DNA from: Phycisphaerae bacterium
Lineage (GTDB): Bacteria; Planctomycetota; Phycisphaerae; Phycisphaerales; Phycisphaeraceae
Assembly (NCBI GenBank): GCA_002688155.1
Contig: NZCH01000131.1
Location: 1-7,966, forward strand
Reading direction: 5' to 3'
DNA length: 7,966 nt
Shown: piece after piece, positions 1 to 5,523 of the stretch
Layout: every line of letters begins with the position of its first letter
Numbering within the stretch: position 1 is the stretch's first letter
Made by a program: the position numbers and the translations under genes
Notes under the pieces: model-generated
Told to the model about the DNA's origin: nothing
Seen by the model: only the letters and a program-made list of their open reading frames with translations
Databases searched by the model: none

Positions 1-771
1 CGGAGGCGAACGCTGGAAAGCCGAATGTCCAGAATCTTCCGATTCGGGCGATTCCTGACTTTCAACTTGCAACTCTGTGCGCGACTCCTGTATTTGACTA
101 AGGACCCCGATTTCGAGCGCCATCAGCGCGCGCCGCGCGTCACCGTCACACATCGTCGCCCAGTGAGAGATGGCCTCGTCGTCTACCTGAAGGTTCAGTT
201 TGCCCAGGCCACGCTCGTCGTCGTCGATTGTGCGGCGCACCACCGTGGTGACCTGAGATTCGGTCAACGGCTCAAATGCAAAAATCTGCGATCGGCTGAC
301 GAGCGGCGAGTTAATGGCGAAGAACGGGTTCTCCGTTGTCGCGCCAATGAGCGTGACGATACCGCGTTCCACGTCGCCCAGCAGCACGTCCTGCTGAGCG
401 CGGTTGAACCGGTGAATTTCATCGAGAAAGAAGATGGTGCGCTTGCCGTCGGTCTCGAGCACCCGCCGGGCGCGATCGAGCACGTTTCGCACTTCACGGA
501 CCCCCACTGCCGCGGCGTTGGCGCGCTCGAATCGGCGGTCCGTGTAGTTGGCAATCAGCTCCGCCAGCGTTGTTTTTCCCGTGCCGGGCGGCCCGTAAAA
601 GATCACGCTGATGATGCGGTCGGCCTCAAGCATGCGCCGTAAGAGTTGGCCCTCACCGAGAAAATGCTCCTGCCCGACGAACTCGTCCAGGTCACGTGGC
701 CGCATGCGGACCGCCAGCGGTTCCGCCGCCTTCAGGTGCGCCTCGCGATGTTTGGTGAACAGGTCGGACAT
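1..771 (-). CDS. rarA: RarA/MgsA-type AAA+ ATPase (replication-associated recombination protein), 3' end outside window
   Basis: RarA (MgsA, homologue of eukaryotic WRNIP1) is a clamp-loader-like AAA+ ATPase that acts at stalled replication forks. The 257 visible residues, from an ATG at 771-769, contain Walker A GPPGTGKT (residues 60-67), Walker B FFLDEIHRFN (114-123), the sensor 1 segment GATTENP (143-149) typical of RarA, an SR arginine-finger pair (159-160) and the sensor 2 motif GDARRAL (210-216). The family is usually about 430-450 residues, so the tetramerisation and C-terminal domains lie left of the window. After sensor 2 the chain enters a polar Glu/Ser/Gln-rich stretch (about 226-257) not expected of the compact core, probably a lineage-specific linker. 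No clear Shine-Dalgarno precedes the start. The gene diverges from the CcsA-like gene. RuvB and DnaX clamp-loader subunits share the fold but lack the GATTENP context. Confidence 0.95.
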   Translation of the reverse strand, partial: MSDLFTKHREAHLKAAEPLAVRMRPRDLDEFVGQEHFLGEGQLLRRMLEADRIISVIFYGPPGTGKTTLAELIANYTDRRFERANAAAVGVREVRNVLDRARRVLETDGKRTIFFLDEIHRFNRAQQDVLLGDVERGIVTLIGATTENPFFAINSPLVSRSQIFAFEPLTESQVTTVVRRTIDDDERGLGKLNLQVDDEAISHWATMCDGDARRALMALEIGVLSQIQESRTELQVESQESPESEDSGHSAFQRSPP

Positions 772-789
772 GGGAATGTGAACGACGAG

Positions 790-795
790 TGTATA
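790..795 (-). promoter_or_regulatory. Possible -10 element for rarA
   Basis: On the minus strand the hexamer TATACA lies about 19 bases upstream of the rarA ATG, which would leave a leader of roughly 12 bases. No good -35 hexamer is seen 16-18 bases further up. The call rests on one hexamer and on its place in the divergent intergenic region. Confidence 0.25.
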
Positions 796-798
796 GTC

Positions 799-813
799 GC
801 GACCCGTGGTCGC
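799..813. repeat. Short perfect inverted repeat in the rarA/ccsA divergent region
   Basis: GCGACC and GGTCGC form a perfect 6-base inverted repeat with a 3-base spacer. It lies just upstream of the proposed rarA -10 hexamer, on the far side from rarA, where a regulator could bind. An operator role is only a guess; the element could also be a chance product of the high GC content. Confidence 0.3.
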
Positions 814-832
814 AGGAAAGTGCGCCCGCTTA

Positions 833-868
833 GTTGATGTGGGGTTATCCTCCGATCCCCATTGCAAC
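833..868 (+). promoter_or_regulatory. Imperfect hairpin upstream of the CcsA-like gene
   Basis: GTTG (833-836) pairs with CAAC (865-868) and TGGGG (840-844) with CCCCA (857-861). A small asymmetry and a possible G-T pair lie between the two stems, and the loop is 12 bases. If transcribed, it would sit 35 bases upstream of the preferred ATG at 904 and would bury the alternative TTG at 862. Its function is unknown. Confidence 0.3.
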
Positions 869-903
869 TGGATGCACACATCAACAGCGATATCATAATC
901 ACA

Positions 904-1806
904 ATGAATGACCCCGCGACGATCATTGCACTGGTTGTGATTACGCTGATTTCACTGGCGACCAGTGCGGAGGCGCTGCTGCGTCTGCGCGGGTCGTCGA
1001 ACACCGCGCGTGCGTCCGCGTGGCCGGCCGTCGGTATCACGGCCGCAATCCTCGGCAGTACGGCCCTGTTTTGCTATCGCTGGCTCGTCGTCAACGAAGA
1101 CTATGCCCTGCTCCAGGCGCACGTTGACGGGTTACTGCTCGTCGCCGCATTGCTGGGCGCAATGGTGCTGGTGCTTCGCACGCGACGCGAGCTGCGCGGG
1201 CTGGCGGCGTTCATGTTGCCCGTGCAGACGCTCATTCTGTTGTGGGCGATCTGCGCCGCGTCATTCACGTTCGAGTTGTTTGCAGTCGCGACACCTGTGA
1301 AGACATTGCACCGAGTCGGCGTGTACCTGGGCACGTTGTGCGTGGCGGTTGCCGCCGCAGCGGGCGGGTTGTACCTGCTCACGCAGCGCCAACTGCGCAA
1401 CAAGCGAGGGGGCGACCCCGGACAGCCGAGCAACCCCGGCGGCAACCTCGAAACCGTCGAACGCCTGATCATTCGCACCGCCACACTCGGGTTCGCACTC
1501 TTGACAGTCGGACTGATCACCGGCGCCGTGATCGTCGCCGCCTCGGAGACGACCAGACTCGGCGCCGGGTGGTGGTATTCGCCCAAGGTGTTGTTCGCAC
1601 TCGCGGCGTGGCTGATGTATGCGATCGTGATGTGCGTACGGCACACGACGTCGTTCCGCGGCGCCCGAGCGGCGTGGCTGGCAATCGTCGGCCTGGCACT
1701 GATGCTCGGCGTCTTCGGCATCATGAGTGCAATGCCCGGCCAAAGCAAGACGAACACGAACATTCATCACGCGCCCAATCACCTGCCCGATGCGGAGGAC
1801 CGCTGA
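904..1806 (+). CDS. CcsA/HemX-family cytochrome c assembly membrane protein
   Basis: A 300-residue integral membrane protein with about eight hydrophobic helices (near residues 5-25, 41-60, 76-91, 100-122, 138-160, 192-212, 226-245, 254-275). This matches the CcsA/ResC/HemX family (PF01578). The signature is GWWYSPKVLFALAAWLMYA (222-240), a reduced form of the tryptophan-rich heme-handling WWD segment, followed by His247 and FRGARAAWLAIVG. His136 (LHRVGVYLG) matches a conserved family histidine. HemX-type members precede hemA in many bacteria and influence GluTR level or take part in heme delivery for cytochrome c maturation. Here the stop TGA overlaps the hemA ATG by one base, so the two are probably translationally coupled. 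The start is uncertain: ATG 904 begins right before the first helix, while an in-frame TTG at 862 would add 14 polar residues. Neither has a Shine-Dalgarno. Whether it acts as HemX or as CcsA cannot be decided here. Confidence 0.85.
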   Translation: MNDPATIIALVVITLISLATSAEALLRLRGSSNTARASAWPAVGITAAILGSTALFCYRWLVVNEDYALLQAHVDGLLLVAALLGAMVLVLRTRRELRGLAAFMLPVQTLILLWAICAASFTFELFAVATPVKTLHRVGVYLGTLCVAVAAAAGGLYLLTQRQLRNKRGGDPGQPSNPGGNLETVERLIIRTATLGFALLTVGLITGAVIVAASETTRLGAGWWYSPKVLFALAAWLMYAIVMCVRHTTSFRGARAAWLAIVGLALMLGVFGIMSAMPGQSKTNTNIHHAPNHLPDAEDR

Positions 1807-3185
1807 TGCGCATCCTCATGCTCGGCGTCAATTACCGCACCGCGCCAGTCGAGCTGCGCGAAAAAATATCGTTCGACGGCGACCGACTCGATCACACGCT
1901 TACCGGCCTGTGTGAACGATATCAGTCGACACAAATCGTGATCCTCTCCACGTGTAACCGGACGGAGTTGTACGTCGCCCGGCCCGACGGAAAACCGCCC
2001 AACGCGGCACAATTGATCGAATACCTCGCGGCGATGGGCGACGTCGATGCAGCGCTGCTCACGCCCGTATCGATCCAGCGCGAAGGTGAGGAAGCGGTGC
2101 GTCATTTGTTTCGCGTTGCGGCGGGGTTGGACTCGATGGTGCTTGGTGAGCCGCAGGTGCTCGGGCAGGTAAAACGCGCGTATGAGCGCGCCGCCGCGTG
2201 CGGCGCGGCGGGGCCGGCGATGCACGCGATGTTTCAGCAGGCGATTGCCGCCGCCAAACGCGTGCGCACGCAGACGGGAATCGCGGATGGTCGCGTGTCC
2301 GTCGGGTCGGTGGCCGCCGATTTCGCCAAACAGATCTTCGACCGGTTCGACGACAAAACCATCGTGGCGGTGGGTGCCGGCGAGATGATCAAGCTGGCGA
2401 TGCGTCACATGATCAAGATCGGCCCGGGCAAGTTGTGGGTGATCAATCGGTCCGTCGACAGAGCACGGGCGCTCGTCGATGATCTGGGCATATCCGCAAG
2501 CACCGGCGGGGCGCGCGCGTTTGATGACCTGGACCAACTGCTTGTCGACGCGGACGTTGTGCTCACCAGCACAGGCTCGCGTAAGCCGATCATCGACGTG
2601 AAACGCTTTCGGCCGCTGGTGCGGCGGCGCAAGCATCGGCCGATCTTTATCGTCGATATCGCCCTGCCTCGCGATGTCGCCGCCGACGTCGGGCAACTGC
2701 CCAACGTCTACCTCTACGACCTGGACGATCTGCAGAAAGTCGTCGCACGCACGCACGAGCAGCGCAGCGGTGAACTCGAACAGTGCGAACAGATCGTCCG
2801 TGACGCGGTCAGCGCCTGCTATGAACAGTTGCAAAACCGTGACATCAGCGAACTGATCCGCAAGCTGCGCGAACTGATGCATGACATCAGCGAGGTCGAG
2901 CGCAGTCGTACGCTGCGCAAGATCGAATCGTCCGACGCGATGGCTATTCCCGACGCCGTGCGCGAAATCCTCAAGGAACACAATCACAGGATGATCAATA
3001 AAATCCTGCACATGCCAATGCACCAACTCAATAACGGCGGCAGCGATGTCCCCCTGGGCTTCTACGCTGCCGCGCTGCGGCGCTTGTTTGGCCTGGACGA
3101 TTCGCAAGAATCCAAACCCTCCAGCGCGACAGCGCCCGCGCCGCCTGGGCCGCAGCGACACGACCCACCAAGCCCGCAGTTGTGA
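1806..3185 (+). CDS. hemA: Glutamyl-tRNA reductase
   Basis: GluTR reduces glutamyl-tRNA(Glu) to glutamate-1-semialdehyde with NADPH, the first committed step of C5-pathway tetrapyrrole synthesis, in the cytosol. The 459-residue product has the full architecture. The catalytic domain carries the nucleophile Cys50 in LSTCNRTELY (47-56) and HLFRVAAGLDSMVLGEPQVLGQVK-type residues from His100. The NADPH-binding domain has VGAGEMIKLA (189-198) and VINRS (212-216), and TSTGSRKPIID follows (254-264). A helical dimerisation domain with NKILHMPMHQL (398-408) ends near 430. The last 28 residues form a Pro/Ser-rich tail beyond the usual end. The start ATG at 1806 is fixed by the one-base overlap with the upstream stop and by alignment of MLGVNYRTAPVELREK with the family N-terminus; open frame continues upstream to 1242 but only by reading through the ccsA-like gene. 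Confidence 0.97.
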   Translation: MRILMLGVNYRTAPVELREKISFDGDRLDHTLTGLCERYQSTQIVILSTCNRTELYVARPDGKPPNAAQLIEYLAAMGDVDAALLTPVSIQREGEEAVRHLFRVAAGLDSMVLGEPQVLGQVKRAYERAAACGAAGPAMHAMFQQAIAAAKRVRTQTGIADGRVSVGSVAADFAKQIFDRFDDKTIVAVGAGEMIKLAMRHMIKIGPGKLWVINRSVDRARALVDDLGISASTGGARAFDDLDQLLVDADVVLTSTGSRKPIIDVKRFRPLVRRRKHRPIFIVDIALPRDVAADVGQLPNVYLYDLDDLQKVVARTHEQRSGELEQCEQIVRDAVSACYEQLQNRDISELIRKLRELMHDISEVERSRTLRKIESSDAMAIPDAVREILKEHNHRMINKILHMPMHQLNNGGSDVPLGFYAAALRRLFGLDDSQESKPSSATAPAPPGPQRHDPPSPQL

Positions 3186-3197
3186 AGCTGACGCGCG

Positions 3198-3225
3198 GGT
3201 TCCAGGGGAACCGGCTAAATCCGGT
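3198..3225 (+). promoter_or_regulatory. Two overlapping, mutually exclusive small hairpins between hemA and nfo
   Basis: GGTTCC (3198-3203) and GGAACC (3207-3212) form one perfect 6-base stem with a 3-base loop. ACCGG (3210-3214) and CCGGT (3221-3225) form a second 5-base stem. Both need bases 3210-3212, so only one can form at a time. They fill much of the 72-base gap before nfo. No T-run follows either, so this is not a classical terminator. Any role in separating hemA and nfo expression is unproven. Confidence 0.3.
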
Positions 3226-3243
3226 CATTACAAACCCCACTTC

Positions 3244-3257
3244 CGAATCCCGAATCC
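3244..3257 (+). repeat. Tandem heptamer CGAATCC x2 abutting the nfo start codon
   Basis: Two exact copies of CGAATCC (3244-3250 and 3251-3257) end at the base before the nfo ATG. They occupy the place where a Shine-Dalgarno would be expected, and no purine-rich ribosome binding sequence is present. Confidence 0.7.
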
Positions 3258-4112
3258 ATGTTCGGCTCCCACCTCTCCATCGCCGGCGGCCTGCACAATG
3301 CTTTGCTCGAAGCACAGCATTTGGGAATGGACTGCGTCCAGGTATTCACAAAGAACCAGCGGCAATGGAAGACCGCGCCGTTAACGAAGCTGCAAATCGA
3401 CGACTGGTTCACAGCCCGCAGGGTGACTGGCATCACCGACGTCATAAGCCACGACAGTTACCTGATCAACCTCGCCAGCCCGGACCGCGCCGTGCGCGAA
3501 AAATCAATCGGCCTGTTCCGCGAAGAACTGCGACGTTGTGAAACCCTGGCGATCCCGTTTCTCGTAACACACCCCGGCGCGCACGTGGGCGCCGGTGAAT
3601 CACAAGGCATGAAGCGCGTCGCACGCTCGCTCGACCGAGTGCACAAGTCATTGCCCGGCTACAAGACCGTCACGCTTCTGGAAATCACCGCCGGCCAGGG
3701 CACGACGCTGGGCTACACGATCGAACAACTCAAAACCATCATCGACCTCGCGTCCGACCCAGACCGCCTGGCCATCTGCCTCGACACCGCACACCTGCTC
3801 GGCGCCGGCTACAACCTGTCCAGCGCCACCGGCACACGGGCGGTCATCAAACAAATCGATAAAGTCGTCGGCCTCGACCGCATCCGCTGCATTCACGTCA
3901 ATGACTCAAAAGTCGAGCGCGGCAGCCGCAAAGACCGCCATGAACACATCGGCCACGGCCACGTCGCGCTTGACGCGTTCGAGGTCATCGTCAAACACGC
4001 GGCATTCAAACGCGTACCCAAAATCCTCGAGACGGCAAAGGAGAAAACGCCAGATGGGCGCGAATGGGATGCAGTGAACCTGGAGGTTCTGCGTGCTTTG
4101 GTTCGAAGATGA
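3258..4112 (+). CDS. nfo: Deoxyribonuclease IV (AP endonuclease IV)
   Basis: Endonuclease IV cuts DNA 5' to abasic sites and removes 3'-blocking groups in base excision repair, using a trinuclear zinc centre. The 284-residue product equals the usual length of about 280-285. The TIM-barrel begins with MFGSHLSIAGG. All nine metal ligands can be placed: His65 (SHDSYL), His105 (THPGAH), Glu142 (LEITAGQG), Asp176 and His179 (LDTAHL), His213 (IHVNDSK), Asp226 and His228 (KDRHEHIGHG), and Glu258 (LETAKE). The enzyme should therefore be active. It lies 72 bases after hemA on the same strand, so it may be cotranscribed, though the gap has its own small hairpins. The ATG gives the canonical family N-terminus. 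No Shine-Dalgarno is visible. Confidence 0.98.
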   Translation: MFGSHLSIAGGLHNALLEAQHLGMDCVQVFTKNQRQWKTAPLTKLQIDDWFTARRVTGITDVISHDSYLINLASPDRAVREKSIGLFREELRRCETLAIPFLVTHPGAHVGAGESQGMKRVARSLDRVHKSLPGYKTVTLLEITAGQGTTLGYTIEQLKTIIDLASDPDRLAICLDTAHLLGAGYNLSSATGTRAVIKQIDKVVGLDRIRCIHVNDSKVERGSRKDRHEHIGHGHVALDAFEVIVKHAAFKRVPKILETAKEKTPDGREWDAVNLEVLRALVRR

Positions 4113-4139
4113 TCATCAGCCTGAATTCGGATTCTTCGA
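4103..4139. repeat. Inverted repeat and palindrome over the nfo stop codon
   Basis: TCGAAGA (4103-4109) and TCTTCGA (4133-4139) are perfect inverted repeats spaced by 23 bases. The 10-base palindrome GATGATCATC (4108-4117) overlaps the left arm and contains the nfo TGA. The element sits between two convergent reading frames (nfo and the DUF433 remnant). No T-run follows on either strand, so terminator function is doubtful. Confidence 0.35.
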
Positions 4140-4314
4140 CCGTAGCGCCGCGCGAATTTCGTCCATGGCCAGAGGGATGTGCACCAAGAACCTGCTGCGG
4201 CGTTTCACCGGCGGTGCGTTTGTTGAGGATTTACTCAACGGTGATCCGCGTGCCAAAGGCGACCGGTTTGCCCCTCATGATTGACGAACTCGGGGGGATT
4301 TGTTGTTCGCCCAT
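4116..4314 (-). pseudogene. Decayed DUF433-family (antitoxin-type) gene
   Basis: From ATG 4314-4312, preceded by a good Shine-Dalgarno (GAGGA, 8-base spacer), the minus strand reads a DUF433 (PF04255) core: SSIMRGKPVAFGTRITVE, then an in-frame TAA at 4233-4231, then ILNKRTAGETPQQVLGAHP. The family pattern (GKP..xGTRI.V..IL..L..G.....L..HP.L...DI.AAL) continues only after a frame change near 4173, as LAMDEIRAAL and a short tail to a TGA at 4118-4116. Restoring two bases after CATCCCT would give the usual HPxL spacing. The intact gene would have coded for about 66 residues. DUF433 proteins are small HTH-like antitoxins that often precede a PIN-like (DUF5615) toxin. No such toxin is present: nfo ends 3 bases away. 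With two disabling lesions it is most likely dead; a sequencing error could explain one lesion but hardly both. Confidence 0.78.
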
Positions 4315-4360
4315 GACCGGGTTCCTCTGCAATGTCCGTTTGGTCTGATACAGAATAACG

Positions 4361-4846
4361 TTACACCGCCTGCCCAGCCGACGCCACATTGTGCAGCAGC
4401 GTATCAAGCGCCTTGACCGTACGCGCCCGAACGGCGATAGCGATGATGGGCGCCACGACAAGCCAGAGCAGGGCGTTGCCCACGATGCTGGCGACCACGG
4501 ACACGTGCCACTGCTCCTGGTTGAACACGGCCGAGTACACGACCGCGAAGGTTATGAACAGAAACGCCAGCAGTGCGAGCGGGAAGATGAACAGACGGCG
4601 GGTCAGGAATCGCACACCGCCAAGGTCGGCTTCCAGTTCGAGTTGGCCGGCGGTCGCGGCCAGACGAATTGTTGTCGCGCCCAGCAGTGCACTTTGATTG
4701 GTGCTGCGCATACCCGGGCCTTCAAACGCAACGGACGTGCCCCTGCGCGACGTGAGGTGAAACGATTGCGAGGCCAGGCTGGTGAGCGCCAAATCGAAGG
4801 CGCCGCCGACGTCGCCTGTCAAGGATGTGCTGCTGCGGTATCGCAT
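4361..4846 (-). CDS. Conserved-looking two-helix membrane protein of unknown function
   Basis: A 161-residue protein I cannot name. Residues 1-80 look like a soluble alpha/beta domain, with GPGMRSTNQSALLGATTIRL (43-62) and LELEADLGGVRFL (69-81) suggesting repeated beta strands. Two hydrophobic helices follow, at about 85-107 and 115-139, then a short basic C-terminal tail. The pattern recalls uncharacterised planctomycete proteins with an SSTRQNPLLGA-like motif; this is from memory, not a search. The ATG at 4846 is the first possible in-frame ATG after an upstream in-frame stop. It has no Shine-Dalgarno but has a plausible promoter about 50 bases upstream. The DUF433 remnant begins 46 bases after its stop on the same strand. 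Reading direction and membrane segments argue that it is a true gene. Confidence 0.75.
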   Translation of the reverse strand: MRYRSSTSLTGDVGGAFDLALTSLASQSFHLTSRRGTSVAFEGPGMRSTNQSALLGATTIRLAATAGQLELEADLGGVRFLTRRLFIFPLALLAFLFITFAVVYSAVFNQEQWHVSVVASIVGNALLWLVVAPIIAIAVRARTVKALDTLLHNVASAGQAV

Positions 4847-4891
4847 AGGACTGACCGATGAGGTTTCTCAGGCATTGTAACTGGCCAGCGA

Positions 4892-4920
4892 ATCGTACAT
4901 AAACGGCGTGTATTAAACAA
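4892..4920 (-). promoter_or_regulatory. Possible sigma70-type promoter for the two-helix membrane protein
   Basis: Reading the minus strand, TTGTTT (4920-4915) and TACGAT (4897-4892) are separated by exactly 17 bases in a locally AT-rich stretch. Transcription would start near 4885, leaving a leader of about 40 bases before the ATG at 4846. The -10 matches consensus at four of six bases and the -35 at three. Confidence 0.35.
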
Positions 4921-5064
4921 GATGGCGATGAAACCACCCCGCATGGCGCAGATCGCGACGGATCGCTTCGCGTGAAAACTGATCGCGGCTCTCACCCGGC
5001 CACCTTGACCTGCGGCGGACTCAGGAAGACAATCCAACTGGATGGATGCTAACCGCGAAAGAAA

Positions 5065-5073
5065 AAGGAGGTG
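5065..5073 (+). promoter_or_regulatory. Consensus Shine-Dalgarno without an annotated gene
   Basis: AAGGAGGTG is fully complementary to the 3' end of bacterial 16S rRNA. Eleven bases after the AGGAGG core a TTG (5083-5085) opens an 8-codon frame ending in TGA at 5107-5109. An ATG at 5090, about 18 bases after the core, opens a 97-codon frame. Nearly all confident genes in this window lack such a site, which makes it stand out. It may mark a decayed gene, a leader peptide or chance. Confidence 0.4.
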
Positions 5074-5089
5074 CATCGACAGTTGAAAA

Positions 5090-5383
5090 ATGCCTCGGCG
5101 ACCGAGTGAGTTTCAGATGATTTTCCCTGCTATTATTTTTCCATTTATCCGGCCCAAGCCGCTCGTTCGGTCATTTTGTTGCGCTTCGCCTGGTCCGTCT
5201 TGCCTTGTGACGGGGCGGAGGGATCGAAACGGTTGCCGCAGCGGCGATGTGAGTTGCAACGTCCCCGACGATGTCCGGCACATTTGCCGGCAACTCGGCG
5301 ACAAACACACCGCCGCGTGCAAAACTGGTTACTCAGGTCAGGGGTTGCAAACGACAGGCGATCTGTCGTGTGTCGTGACCTGA
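5090..5383 (+). CDS. Doubtful Cys-rich small protein or remnant of a larger Cys-rich secreted protein
   Basis: The 97-codon frame has eight cysteines. A hydrophobic stretch near the N-terminus (MIFPAIIFPF, residues 10-19) is a poor signal peptide. The C-terminal half, SGDVSCNVPDD (51-61) then ACKTGYSGQGLQTTGDLSC (76-94), resembles sushi/EGF-like repeats of secreted proteins, with CKTGYSG in the place of the typical C.xGYSG motif. It ends 52 bases before the strong plus-strand terminator, and a consensus Shine-Dalgarno lies upstream at somewhat long spacing. No family is assigned. It could be the 3' remnant of a degraded gene or a chance frame over a structured RNA. Most evidence is circumstantial. 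Confidence 0.22.
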   Translation: MPRRPSEFQMIFPAIIFPFIRPKPLVRSFCCASPGPSCLVTGRRDRNGCRSGDVSCNVPDDVRHICRQLGDKHTAACKTGYSGQGLQTTGDLSCVVT

Positions 5384-5474
5384 CGATGCGCACGCAATCG
5401 AAGCCAACGTGTGTGGAAGACAACACGATTTGCGCAACAGCCACGGCAACCTCGTTGCCGTGGCTGTTGTTTTT
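5143..5474 (+). ncRNA. Candidate structured transcript ending in an intrinsic terminator
   Basis: The plus strand has a run of inverted repeats: CCGGCA/TGCCGG with a 4-base loop (5275-5290), CGGCG/CGCCG (5296-5315), and a nested pair in which TCAGGTCA (5333-5340) pairs with TGACCTGA (5376-5383) around ACGACAG/CTGTCGT (5351-5369). The terminator stem at 5435-5469 closes the series. A TATTAT hexamer at 5131-5136 could act as a -10 and would start transcription near 5143, but no good -35 is seen. No match to tmRNA, RNase P, 6S or SRP RNA could be made by eye. The start is arbitrary; the 3' end is well defined. The weak protein frame at 5090-5383 is a rival reading. Confidence 0.3.
5435..5474 (+). 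terminator. Strong rho-independent terminator, plus strand
   Basis: CAACAGCCACGGCAAC (5435-5450) and its exact reverse complement (5454-5469) form a perfect 16-base stem with a CTC loop, followed at once by TTTTT (5470-5474). On the minus strand no T-run follows, so it works for plus-strand transcripts. The nearest confident plus-strand gene upstream is nfo, more than 1.3 kb away and separated by genes on the other strand. Confidence 0.88.
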
Positions 5475-5482
5475 CGGGGAGT

Positions 5483-5510
5483 GCAGCACCGGGTACATCT
5501 GTGGTGCTGC
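5483..5510. repeat. 8-base inverted repeat next to the direct repeat
   Basis: GCAGCACC (5483-5490) and GGTGCTGC (5503-5510) are perfect inverted repeats with a 12-base loop. The right arm overlaps the first copy of the 17-base direct repeat. It lies downstream of the serine hydrolase on the minus strand and could fold in that mRNA, but no T-run follows. Confidence 0.45.
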
Positions 5511-5523
5511 CGCAACGCGCCGG
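5507..5523 (+). repeat. 17-base direct repeat, copy 1
   Basis: CTGCCGCAACGCGCCGG occurs here and, identical and in the same orientation, at 7268-7284. The copies are 1,761 bases apart and bracket the serine hydrolase gene. Copy 1 lies 126 bases past the hydrolase stop. A reverse-strand 10-base core (GCGTTGCGGC) also occurs at 5627-5636. Confidence 0.85.

Noticed and set aside
25..642. 205-codon plus-strand frame
   Set aside because: Antisense to rarA, whose AAA+ motifs are unmistakable on the minus strand.
862..903. TTG start for the CcsA/HemX-like gene
   Set aside because: It would add a polar segment before the first helix, has no ribosome site and lies in a hairpin arm; ATG 904 is preferred, though not proven.
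1242..1805. 188-codon upstream extension of the hemA frame
   Set aside because: It overlaps the CcsA/HemX-like gene in another frame, is Arg-rich and lacks family similarity; GluTR starts exactly at 1806.
1779..3161. 460-codon open frame on the minus strand across hemA
   Set aside because: It is the antisense shadow of a clear GluTR gene; its product has no recognisable motif and is full of repeats of His, Arg and Asp produced by the opposite strand's codon bias.
4064..4348. 94-codon plus-strand frame after nfo
   Set aside because: It starts inside nfo in another frame and runs antisense to the DUF433 remnant, whose family pattern explains these bases better.
5331..5390. CAGGTCAGGGG resembling the SRP RNA segment CAGGTCAGGTCCGGAA
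   Set aside because: The essential GGAA tetraloop helix with the AGCAG side does not follow, so the resemblance is only the first few bases.
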